From contig OU744447.1 of NCBI GenBank assembly GCA_916610825.1, forward strand, positions 10,647,751 through 10,711,750: 64,000 bases of DNA, given 5' to 3'. Positions 1 to 11,700 of this stretch are shown here, piece by piece. Each line of letters opens with the position of its first letter. Position 1 is the stretch's first letter. The translations under genes were made by a program, and so were the position numbers. The notes under the pieces are model-generated. The model made no database searches. It saw only the letters and a list, made by a program, of their open reading frames with translations, and was not told the origin of the DNA. Source of the stretch: Haliclystus octoradiatus. Taxonomy: Eukaryota > Cnidaria > Staurozoa > Stauromedusae > Haliclystidae.

Positions 1-52
1 AATGTATGTCACAAATATGCATTCAATTTGACAAATAAACAAATTACCATTC

Positions 53-3000
53 TTACAGATAAGTTGTGTTCTTGTGAGTTTCAACAGATGGACGAACAGG
101 TGGGTTGACAATGACCTCATCAACTAATGGCTCAACGAGATCGTATCTTGATAGGTGTGCTACAATACCAGCACCAAATGAATCACCAAGAACATTAACA
201 GCTGTACGCATCCTATCACTATATATAAAAACACAAAAAGTACACCGTCATATATTACCTGTCAGTCAGCCAAGGATTACCTGTTATAAGCGGTCAACAT
301 GACTGATGCTTGTAGGCTTTAAGCAGTGAAACAGATGATCGTGAGAACATGAAAGTCAACCATTTTATAGAGCTACTTTAAAATTCATGAATGCATGAAT
401 CCATATACTGGGAAAGTCTCCAGTAGACCATGGAACAATATGTATTTGATAGAGAAGTTGACGCTGAAAATGCAGAAATCAGTTAACAAACACCAGAAGG
501 AGACATACTTTACATACTCGCCGTGGGACTGAATGGAGGTATTCATGTAACAAGGATAATTAAGATAGTGCCTTATGCAGACAAGTAGCACGAAAAACAG
601 GGCATAGTAAGATTAAATCGAATTCCAAACAGACCGTCAATTACAAAGTACTATTAAGATAAAAACACTCACAGAAACCAATCAACGGAGATGATTAAGG
701 AGACTCCATCTTCAGGTAAACCAACTGTTTGGAGAACAATCAACATGGTTACGAGACCAGCTGATGGAATACCAGCAGCACCAATCGAGGCTAAAGTTGC
801 TGTGATACTGAAAATGTAAAGAATAAAGTCTCTGTAAAGTATTGTTTAGCAGTGATAGCGTATTATGAACTGTTAATATCTTACACACCTTATCGCGATG
901 TATTCTCCAAAACTGAGTGTCACTCCACTAGCATTAGCAATGTAAATAGCTGCCACAGCTTCATAGAGAGCAGTACCATCCATATTGACTGTTGCACCGA
1001 CGGGAAGAACAAAACGTGTTACCCTTTTATCAATATTATTGTTTTCTTCAAGGCAATGGAACGTAACTGGTAGAGTAGCAGAACTAAAAGTAAAAGCAAA
1101 CAAATATCATGATCGCCATGTTACTTCTTTGAGACATGCTCCATGTTTATGATCAGAACTAAATCCTAATATCGAACAACACTAAATCATATGGTGTGGA
1201 GGACCAACTCTGATGACACACAGGCTAATTCCCATATAATATATCATGTTGCATATATTATGTGGTTTGAATCTTCTGAATGGATTTTATACCGTTTGAA
1301 TTACTATACCACGTACCTAGAGCTTGTACCAAAGGCAGTAATTAAAGCTTGTGCTATTCCAGCAACAAATCTGATCGGATTTTTCCTTGTCATGAGAAAA
1401 TAAATAGATGGTAATATGATAAAACCATGAATGGCTAATCCAGTTACTACTGTTGCAATGTATAACCCAAGATTTTCAAATGTATCGCCGAAGTCTTTCA
1501 TCCCTGCAAATTTAGCAGCTATCAATGAGCATATCCCAATTGGAGAATACCTATAATAACGAAAACAACAAAATGAGTTCAGTGATTGACGATTTCTAAA
1601 TATCACATGTGAATTTGGTCAATTATTGTTGATTTTTTTCTCAATCAATTGTATATGTCGCAGATGATGCCCGGAATGATGGCCAGCTCTTGTTTATGCC
1701 AGGCGTTTGCCAGGGGGTGGTGGTGGCAGAGCCATCTTTCTATACAAGAGTTGGGTAACTCTATCATGTGCTGCGCTCGGCTCTCATTGGACAGATGCCA
1801 GTCACGTGATTTTATGGATGTCATTTTCGCTCTGTCAAGCCCAGGCTTGCGAAATTTGAATAAAATGCGGGAAAATAATATCGTGGATTCAAAAAAGTAT
1901 TTGTTCAAAAGAAAAACCTCGTCTTCAATGGAACAACAAAAATGGTGATTTTTGAGCCTCCAAAGCTGCATGTTCCAACTCTTATAAATACTATTGGAGG
2001 AGTCACAAAGGAAAACGGTTCGCAGATATTTAGGGCTTCTTCTTCTCTCTTGATGATATTTGAGTCCGGTTCCTGGACTTTATAAGCCTGTTTGCAGAAT
2101 GTGTAATGTTTATCCTTTTGTTTCGCAGATTTTTAGAATTTTCTTCTCTGGTTTTTGGTTTTTAATGATATGTGAGTCCTGTTCCTGGATTCTTTAAGTA
2201 GTCCGGTTTGCGGAATATGTAATGTTTATCCTTTTGTTTCGGGTAATTCAATCGTATGTTACGATTTAATACTCAATAATCTTATTACTTCAGTTGCTAA
2301 TTGTTATTACATTACGTCAATATAACTCTACAATATTAAAGATATGATACTCATAGAAGCTCAATACCAGCTAGAGGTACATTAAATTCTTCATTAATTA
2401 ATAGCCTGTATACTTGGATATTTTTTGAGTTCTTGAAATTAAAAAGAAATTTATAATCAGTAACCGTAATTACTTTTAAAAGTTAATTAATTTGCAATTG
2501 AAAATTAATAACTTTTTAAGCACAGTAACGATACTTTTAATCACTCAACTCAATATTTTTGCAAAGTAATTGTAACGGTAAGTGATTCAGTAATTGGAAG
2601 CCCTGATGACACAATGGAAGGAGATATTTATGATAATCAGAACTTACCACATGACATACTCTACCAACTTCATGACAATATCATTGAGATTTGTAATAAA
2701 TCCAAGCAGATATTTTGCATTTTCTCCCATGCGACCAGAAATTAATCCAATAACAATTGAGAACAAAACGAGACCAAGAATATTTGTACCCGAATCATAC
2801 TGAAGACCATCTCCAATTTTAGCTGTTTTGTTTTTCAAATAATAAGATAATTGGATATTATTCGCATCTGTAAAGTTGACGATATTTTTTGGTGATGTTT
2901 GATTAAGAAGTGTTGAGTAATTTGCAGTAATATTTTCAGACGAAACGGTTACCGTTTTAACTGGTGTTCGAGCCTATAATAATAATTTATGAAATATTCT

Positions 3001-6000
3001 AAAATATTCGAACAAATATATAATGATTAGTGATTTGTCAATGTTTATATTATACCTAAAATACAGAAAATACCAAACTACAATATGCGATTTATCAAAT
3101 TTGTTGCAATGGGAGAATACTTATTAACAACAATGAAAATTAGGCTCAGTTTTGTCTGAAATTTAATTGTAATGCATCAAAAACGTACCAAATGGAATAG
3201 ACTGAAATGACTTGTCTGGTTTCTGATATCTTCTAAAGAATTAATGTACGCCCGTTTTATTACATCACAGGGAGTACCAAAGAGATTTATAGCGAGTCAA
3301 GTTTTGATTGATGAAAACCATTTTGTTTTCTCTGTTTAATGTTTTGATAGTCATATCCCATAAGAATGAGTGAATATTGAATCTATGATTTTTTTTTCAA
3401 TTTAGGAATCGTGCATGAGCCACCATTGATAAAAACTCCATAGCAATTAAGTTAGCTTTTTCAATAAACATTTTCTCAAATAATATATGAAGTTCATGAA
3501 AGGTCATGAAAATGTGATCACAATTACGGTTAATGTTTCACGACCCTAAAGAAGTAGTTTCACTCATAATATCAGATGCAAGAGTCAACTATTGATGAAT
3601 CTAAAAGGTTATTTGCAATTTTGAAAACAGTGCAGAGAACAAAGAACACTCTACTGAACTCCTAAACGATCTAGCGGATCTAAGATATGCTGACGGTTGT
3701 TGTATTCTGCATATGGACGATTGCGTAATCAGAATAATCGCCTTGTAAAATATCGTTGGACCTATTCAACTTTTATTATTTTTAATGAGACATGGATACT
3801 GACTTTGAAGATTCAAATATCGAAATAACATAAACAGTGTAGGCTCTATCCAATAATTTTACATCGGATAAAAAAAGGATTTAAACTAAGATGCGTTCTC
3901 CATTATGCATTGGTGTAGTGGCTAGGGCGTTGGACCATGGCCCGCAGGGTCTCGGGTTCAATCCCTGGCCGGATCACTATAGGTTGGCGTCAGGAAGGGC
4001 ATCCGGCTATTAAACGCACACAAGCTTAAAATACTAACCAATTTAACCAACCACCCCGGTGAACAAAAGCTGCAAGCTTACCCGGTTTGCGGATAAATGA
4101 TAAATCCAAAAAAAATGCCTTTATCGAATAATGATTGGATGGTTTCACATATCAGATGTAACAATAATACCAAGAGTATAGCTCTCTATTTTCCTTTTGT
4201 TATTGTGAATATTGTATTCTTGTATATGCATTTTACTTATAGTAAAACATGTTGCTATCCAACTTGAACAAGTAATCTGTAAGCTTGAATGTTTTTGATT
4301 TAATGATGATGTTTTTGTTGTTATAAACCAGTATATACCAGTTTACAAGTTTGTCGTAAGTATTGCTAAATGTTATTATCATAGCGCATTTGCAAAGATT
4401 CGTAAAGAAATCTTCCCAACAGTTTCTTTGTTTGTAACTCTGTTTGGTAAAAGAGCAGTTCCAATTTCTCTGTATTTCCAGGAAACTTGAAAGCATAGGC
4501 GTAGGGGCACATTTCCAACCAGGGGGGCAAAAATGGTTTTGCCCGAAAATATTTTTCCGGGAAATGTTGTTATAAGAGCAGTTATAATGCAAAATTGCAG
4601 AAGATTTATCACAGGATACAAACACAGACATCACAGGCCTCCTTCAGCCCCACAAATTTCTTAATACCGTCGTTAAATATTGAAACATATTAATTTTACA
4701 TTCATTTTAAGCAATTATATGATTATATAATTTTATACTGAATTCAAAAAGCCGTTATCAGCTCTTCCATTCCTCCTGCAACTTAGCTTTACGGTGTAAA
4801 TAATAACGTTCATTTCTCCCTGTAGTGGATCGTTATAAAGAACGTTTTAGTCATACCTGGCTCGTCATATAGGCCATCCTATTTTAGGTATTTACTTTTA
4901 TTTCCTGAGAATGTTTAGACACCTTAGAGCAGAATATTTTGCTGCATATAGCAGTGTATTTTAGGCACCGTAAAATACACTTTCATATGCAGCACTGGGT
5001 TATGTATTTAATTTGAAAGAGCGAGACAAGCCTATTTTATGGCAAATAGTGATCTGCTTCACCAATCCCTATATGATCTGATGCGAAGAATTGTTGCGAG
5101 CAGAGCGAGCAAGAAAATTTGGATTATTGTTTACTGATATTTTTCAGGACAACGTTACATATAACCTGCGAAATATTGAATGACTGAATAATTTCATTTG
5201 CAAAGAGGTATAAGAAATAGCTTGATCTGCCCAAAAATTGACCTAAAAATTTCCACTTACACATTTGGGTCAATGTAACATTTCTCATGTCATCACGGTC
5301 TTAATCTTTTTATACGTTAATATATAAAGCGTGTAGATGAGTTCTGGATTTTTTATATTGAAAAACGAGTAGGGGTGGAGTCTTCAAAACAATTAAGCGA
5401 TATAGCAACCATAATTATTGCATAAAATTATGAATATTAGATTGGAACATGATAAGAAGAAAGCTTGCCAGTAGGCTTACAATGCATAGTATACTCCTGT
5501 GAAGTGTTGAGTTTTATTAATACATAATAAATTTCCTGAACACTTTCACTGTACCACAAAAAACTTGTAATTTGTTGATTTGCCTGAAAAATTGCCCGAA
5601 TTTTTTTCTCAAATGCGTTTTGGGGGGCAAATGTCCCCCTGCCCCCAGCTCCTACACCTATGCTTGAAAGTATTTATGCAACTTCTTATTTCATTAAAAA
5701 CGCTAAGCTTAAGTTATTACTTTTAATAATATGCAGTTAAAGAGGCAAAGATGAGGCAAAGCCTTTTCCCCTTACTCAGAGTTTCACGCGTTTGCCTCAT
5801 CTTTGTCTCTTATTATATAATGCTCTGTTTTACCCAACATTGAGCACTTTCTCATATTTATATCATGTGTATCTGATTTTACACTCATTGTAATTCATTA
5901 ATTAATTTACCATTATAATACAATTAAAAAGTAGATGTATCTCATCGTCGATACTGTCACTATTTCAGTGGGGAGACAATACCATTGATATGATGGATGA

Positions 6001-8494
6001 TGATGATGATTGGAATAACATGAAATTGTAATGAAACAGCTGTAGATCATCTAAATTAGACTTAAAATCGCTAGAAGTTCGGCGTATTAAAGCTGATCTT
6101 TCCCTTATTTTCAAAATTGTACATGGTATTGTAGATGTTCCATTTGATCTGTTTAAAATTGAATCATCAAAATATTGCTTGAGGTCACATTCATTAACAT
6201 TAATATCAATATGTATTGCTAAAACAAAATGTGTTCAATACCAGTTTTGCTGTAGGGTAATACCTTGGTGGAATTCTTTATCAGAAAAACTTGTAACCTC
6301 AGCCAGTTTTCTACCTTTAAAAGGGGTCTTGATGAGACAAGACTCTCATTCCTTTTGCAAGGTATTTTTGTAACATATGGCATTTAGTGTAACTAAACAA
6401 TGTAATGTAAAACAAACAATAATTTTGAATGCTTAAATTTTTATTAATTTTTATTAACATTAGCTGTAACTAGGCTACATTTTAGTGAGAGATCATATTG
6501 TGTGACTCTCCTTTGTTTCGCATGTCAATTTTGACAAAATAAATAGAATGAAAAATGAAATGAAAAATGAATTGAAATCTCCTTGCTTACCTGTTGTATT
6601 GTTGCACGGATAATGTTATCAGGGAAAAGATTTCTAAAGTAAAGAAAAACTATATGATCAGATGAATGCACCATACTCTATATATGTATAGATTAATTTA
6701 TTATTGCCAATGCGTTTGATATTTATTTATGGTGTGGAATAAATAATATGTTTCAATGCTAAAATTAAACTTATCAGATGAGGACAGCAATTGATATAGA
6801 AGCATGTAATATGAGAGAAAGATCGATTCTTATCTCTGCATCATTTATCTTGAGAATGGACACAACAAACTTCATTTTATATTTGGTATTACTTTGTAAA
6901 CTGTAGATTTCATGTTTGCTCTAAAAAAACTGTATAGTTGATCGAACATATAATTATTTTAAAGATGAAATGATGATTCTGTATCTGTCATTGCTTTCAC
7001 ATCGGGTTGGTCGATTGGGAGACCAAATAACGTGTGTGAGCATTTTGCGTGTGGTATCACATTATTACTGTCTCATGCTCGTGTATCCTCATGAAGTTAA
7101 ATACATTCATCATTCAGTGTTTAATAGTATTAAATATTGATTTATCTCTTACTACTACATTGAGTACTTGGATATACTATAATAGCCACATTTGGGATTA
7201 TTTAGAACAACACTCTCAAATAGTTAGTTGAAAATTATTTTGGTATCTCTCCGTGCCGGGATTTTTGTTTTTACTTGCAATCGTCTGTGGTCGATGCACC
7301 GTAGCACAGTAATTGAAAACATGATCAAAATGACAGTAGTTAGAATTTGCAATTTCAAAGACAATAAGACAATTGATTTTATCTCACAGGAAGTGTCGAA
7401 CGTTGGAATGGAAGAAAATAAATATATTTGTTACTAATATTAATTTATACTACAGTAAGTTAATTACAAAATTGAAACATTTCGGCATAAAACATACATT
7501 TTTTAACATTTGTTCACACGTGCATATATATAGCTAGAAGATATTTTCTTATTTCAAGCTTAATTAGGCTATAATTGTTATTTGACAACAAATGCTTACA
7601 CTAACGAATTTTTTATTCGGACAGCGTTTATATGACTTCATAAATAGCCATTTCTAAGTCATAATAAAATGGGTATAAGAATTAAATATTTATAGTAATT
7701 TATCCAGTTAATAAAATTCACATTTCTTCCTTAGTATGTTGATAGTATATATAGATCATTGATTTTCCTGTACAGATTACAGGCATTTTACATTCACTTC
7801 ATTTTGGCTTGTTTTCTGTTTATTTATCGTTACTATAGAGTATACTTACTGCAGAAAATTTCACATTCTTGTCTAAGAAGTCTGATCAAGTTGATCTGAG
7901 ATTTGAATACTATAATTTTAATATTATATAAAATGTTGGTGTATATTTAGCTTACCTGATCAAATCAAGACACGAATCCAATACTGTAACATCTCTTTGT
8001 TTTGTAGTATCTTTCGTCTCTGCCCCTTTCCCAGGACCAATAATAGCAACAAGTGCAATACCAAGTACAACTGCAATTAAAGTCGTCGCCATATAATAAA
8101 GTAGAGCACGACGACCAAGACGACCGGATGATTTGTTATCAAGAGACGATATACCAACGATTAAACTCGAGATAATTAAAGGTAAGATTAACATTTTTAA
8201 TAATCTCATAAATATTTCACCCGGAAAACCAAGCAAAATCAAAACGTTGTACTTATCAGGTTGTTTTAAGTCCTGTATGGCCTTATTCGAAAGCAAACCA
8301 ATTAAAAAGCCAATGATGACACCAATAATAATAAATATCATTAATTTATCTCTTTTCCAAAATGTAACATACCATTTATCTACATTTTGTTCATTTGCAT
8401 TCGCTTGGTTTATAACAATATTATTAGAATGACCATTCTTGTTAGATATATCATTTTCGGATGACTTCAAATTGTATTCACCCTGGTTTGGCAT
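53..8494 (-). CDS. SLC1A: Excitatory amino acid transporter, SLC1 family (paralogue 1)
   Basis: Na+-coupled acidic amino acid transporter of the plasma membrane. Seven coding exons in transcription order: 8494-7956, 6633-6591, 2973-2648, 1550-1317, 1083-889, 807-673, 218-53. All introns are GT-AG and the joined frame is open for 545 aa, the usual SLC1 length. Visible features: a cytosolic N-terminus, TM segments in exon 1 with a [15 protein letters not shown] stretch, four N-glycosylation sequons in the extracellular loop (N208, N212, N218, N227), a serine-rich re-entrant loop followed by [13 protein letters not shown] at about 414-418, [10 protein letters not shown], and the last helix with Asp492, Arg495 and NVLGD. 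In this family that Asp and Arg bind the amino group and side-chain carboxylate, which argues for Glu/Asp rather than neutral substrates. The protein ends TTYL, a class I PDZ ligand. The start is the Met after a possible splice acceptor (8495-8503); an in-frame upstream Met at 8722 is less likely. The stop lies 52 bp from the window edge. Confidence 0.93.
2061..2245. repeat. Degenerate tandem repeat, about 112-116 bp unit, two copies
   Basis: Within intron 3 of transporter paralogue 1. A segment running from tgagtccggttcctgga to atgtttatccttttgtttcg occurs twice (about 2061-2125 and 2173-2243), with small indels between copies. No coding potential is seen. Confidence 0.65.
3909..4107 (+). mobile_element. 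tRNA-headed SINE with a Meta-type core
   Basis: Non-autonomous retroelement in intron 2 of transporter paralogue 1. The head resembles a tRNA gene, with an A-box-like tgtagtggctagggcg and a B-box ggttcaatccc at about 3956-3966. A core, ggcgtcaggaagggcatccgg at 3986-4006, resembles the conserved central domain I recall from metazoan MetaSINEs. The tail is A-rich and of low complexity near 4095-4107. Flanking duplications are not clear. The family assignment is from memory of the core. Confidence 0.7.
4494..5662. mobile_element. Non-autonomous hAT-like DNA element with 8-bp target duplication
   Basis: Inverted termini begin cataggygtaggrgc at 4494 and, in reverse, at 5662. They are flanked on both sides by the octamer cttgaaag (4486-4493 and 5663-5670), which fits an 8-bp target-site duplication of the hAT type. 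No transposase frame is visible, so it would depend on a partner in trans. An internal hairpin lies at about 4941-4993. Confidence 0.75.
5738..5815. repeat. Short hairpin repeat
   Basis: The sequence agaggcaaagatgaggcaaa is followed about 40 bp later by its near-exact reverse complement (tttgcctcatctttgtctct). The loop carries ctcagagtttcacgcg, a motif also found in the hairpin at 43531-43656, so the two may be one MITE family. Confidence 0.5.
6056..6585 (+). mobile_element. 5'-truncated LINE 3' end (CR1/L2-like)
   Basis: An open stretch at 6056-6373 reads [20 protein letters not shown] and later RVIPWWNSL, matching the C-terminal end of the reverse transcriptase remnant at 60.6-62.1 kb ([29 protein letters not shown]). 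A 3' tail of imperfect aaaatgaa repeats runs to about 6585, five bases short of the splice donor of transporter exon 2. It is a dead copy inserted in an intron. Confidence 0.75.
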
Positions 8495-8722
8495 TTTGCT
8501 AGACAATCTTGCTGCAAAAATGGAAAAGCGAATATCAATTATATTCACACTATCAAAACACGACGCGATGTGACTATTGAGTCGTATAGATATCTTGAGA
8601 ATGCATTTGAAGCAAATAAGTTCTAATCTTATGGACTGATGAGTAAAAAGATTTGCTTCAATAAAGTTGATACTCTGGCACACAATCAGAATAGTTGTAA
8701 AGAAAACACCGCCTTGTTTCAT

Positions 8723-11700
8723 TTCTATTGCCTAAACAAAAGCGATACAGAATTAGAACACTTCTTATCAAATGTTATGATCCCGCGACGGGGTAGCTCC
8801 TGAACATGTGTTGACGGAGGTGCAACTTTTAGGAAAATGCACAAAGTAATGTAATTTTTAAGTGAAGTAAAATAGTACTAGTCTGTAAACCCTAGCTCTG
8901 AATTATAAATAATTATATTCTTCCCTATTAATAATTCTGACTTTATTACATCGTTAATCGGGTTGTGTCGCTATCTCATGATATTAACGCGGGGTAAACA
9001 AACGAACTTGTTAGATACTTTTTATGACAAAATAAATAAATAAAAAGAATCTTGCTTAATGCACCACCCCCCGTAGGAGAAAAACTACTTCAGATGAGAT
9101 AGAATATGACTCGATGGCTTATAGAGATCTGCTGTATGTGCACGGGGATAGTAATGAAAATACGGTGTATCTGTGACTGATATTAAGAGTACCAACAATG
9201 GACTAGGCAAGTATACACACGAATGATGACGATTGGGCTTTGAGCGCTCTCATTATTTTTAAAAATAAACAATAAGCGAATACTAAAACATCGCAAGTTT
9301 ATTCGACGCATTTCCGAGAAAACATTTTGCATGAGTGATATTCGAAAGCGTGATAGATACACTTTCATTCAATGAGATCGTGCAATGAGATTGGCTGTCT
9401 GTGAAAGCCCTATGTGTATCCGTCGGATGACGTATCTGTAGTATGCCATTCAAAGTACTCGACTAGTAACCAATCAAAGTGCTCTATCTAGCATTACTAG
9501 CATTTGTCGCACCAGTCTGCACCCCTAGAAAAGTTTTTGGAATAAAAAGCATCGCGTGATATTTTTGTGATGTGAAACGAGAAACAACGAAGTTTGAGTT
9601 CACCTCCTTTTGATTTTTAGAACTGCTGCATGCTTGTTTTAATTGCAAAAACGTAAAATTTTGGGGTTCTCATCTTCATTTGCCTTGAAATTTTGCGGTT
9701 TTCCTCGATTTCTGAAAATGACACACACTCGTCAAAATATCGAGGTACACCCCCCGGTCATTCAATCCACCACCCAGGATGGTACTGGTTTGATGTTTTA
9801 GATAAAGAAAGGCAGGGTTGACTTTTGAGGGATTTGAACAACAGACCATTGTACAGAACAAAATCCCAGGCAAATGCCATACGAGCAATAGTTATAAATT
9901 TTCTTTACTGATTTCAACCGTGACTCACTGCATATTAAATTCAACAGATTTCATGGCAGATATGCCTTGATTGTCAATGCACAGTGATATACAGTGATTT
10001 GTTGTCTATATAGGGACAATACTGAGTGACAGAGTTGACCTTCGGTGGAATTGAGCCACAGCTATAGTCGATGCGCTAAGATCAGTGACAAAGCCCGGTT
10101 ACAATGCCATCTGAGCTTATTGGTATACCCGCTTGAGACATATTGTCAAATTAAGAAGGTATAAACTTCTCAGTCAAACATTGGTCAATATTGATCCTTT
10201 TACTGCAACAGAAGAATAGACTACATAGGGTTTGTACTAGATGCTATTTAGATTTTGGTATTGGCTCAATGATAATATTCACATCACTTTGAGAATAAAG
10301 AGGTGAAAGAGCAAGAAATCGAGCTGAACATATTTACTTGTATAGACACGATATAAAGTACATGTGCAGAGCGATAAGAAATGGAAAGACGTTTAGATCG
10401 GTGTTTCAATTCACAATTGTCATATCCAATCACGTCAACAAAAAGAGTACTAAATCAGCATGCTGTAGTTTTAAATTTATAATATAACAATCATTGTACA
10501 GTTTTCTTTGATCTGTGATTGTCACAAATCTCTAAAACATCCCCTTCAACCACTTTTACAAAACTTCTCGATAGCCCTTGAAAACTATCTTTAATGTCCA
10601 TATAAGGAAGTAAGTAAGATGGTTAATTCCGAAGTAGAATTAACGAGTACAGCCAATTTCAACACACGGTATCTTAATTAGCATATCAACCAAACAAACA
10701 TTGCAAGAAATAAATAAATGTCTCTTTACTGGAAATACAGCTGTTTATTACCTGTCAGCTAATTTATGTACACGCAATAACATTTAAAATAACATTTATA
10801 CACGCAGTGTTTCTCCGTTTGATTCCTCTTTGCTATGACAAGACAGAGTTGTTTTACATGTGCAAACAGATTGTCAAGCAAAATAATCTACCTTCTTTCA
10901 TTGGAAAATAGCGTATATGGCCCTCCAAACGTCGTAACTCTCAAAGTCTGTTATGTTTAGATAACGACAAGATAATAATGCATGTAGGTTCGGTTGATAT
11001 ATTTATTCAACAATCAATGGACGAGATATACTGACGAATGAACTATACATTATATTACAGCTATATATAGGTAAGAAGGAGTCTGGAGCCTACCTACCAA
11101 ACTCTAACAAAGTCCTCTCTTTGTATATCCTATATTGTAGCCATCATTCCATACCCCAAAACAAATAGAATCTGGTCCTCCTAACGGAATTGCAAAATTA
11201 TATATTAGCCAAGCAAATATATCGAGCAAAATGAAGAAAAATGTTTGAATTTTATTGCGACATGATTGATTCCTGCAAACATACTGTTCTTGATTCGATT
11301 CAAAAATAATTGTTTTAAGATAATAAAAAAAACAGAATAGTATCTAATTGCAAACCCAACTGTTTGATCGAAAGAAGGAGGGCATAAACGAGCTCTATCG
11401 ATCTGATGGCTGCACCATTTTCGTTGATTTTGCACATTTTGGTCTTGAAAGTTTGATCATTTTAACGTGTTTAAGGCAATTTAACCTTTGGACAGGTGAA
11501 ATTAGCACCAAATTTGCGAATACGAGGCTAAAATCATATTAACAATTTGATATCAAAAATTTGGTCGCTCTCTGATTAGCCTCATTCCATAACTGCCTTT
11601 AGCTCCACGCAGACACGACACCTCATCGTACCGAGTCTGCGTGGAGTTGAGGGCCCTTATGGAATGAGGCTACATTTTTAAAATCTATTCTTATGTAAAG

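Noticed and set aside
1645..1971. Overlapping 99- and 108-codon frames on both strands
   Set aside because: They lie inside an intron of transporter 1, between confirmed exons, with no family resemblance.
4233..4634. 133-codon open frame on minus
   Set aside because: It runs across the edge of the hAT-like element and has low-complexity composition. No domain is seen.
8495..8722. In-frame N-terminal extension of transporter 1 from a Met at 8722
   Set aside because: A good splice acceptor sits just before the Met at 8494. The extension is hydrophobic and unlike SLC1 N-termini, and paralogue 2 lacks it.
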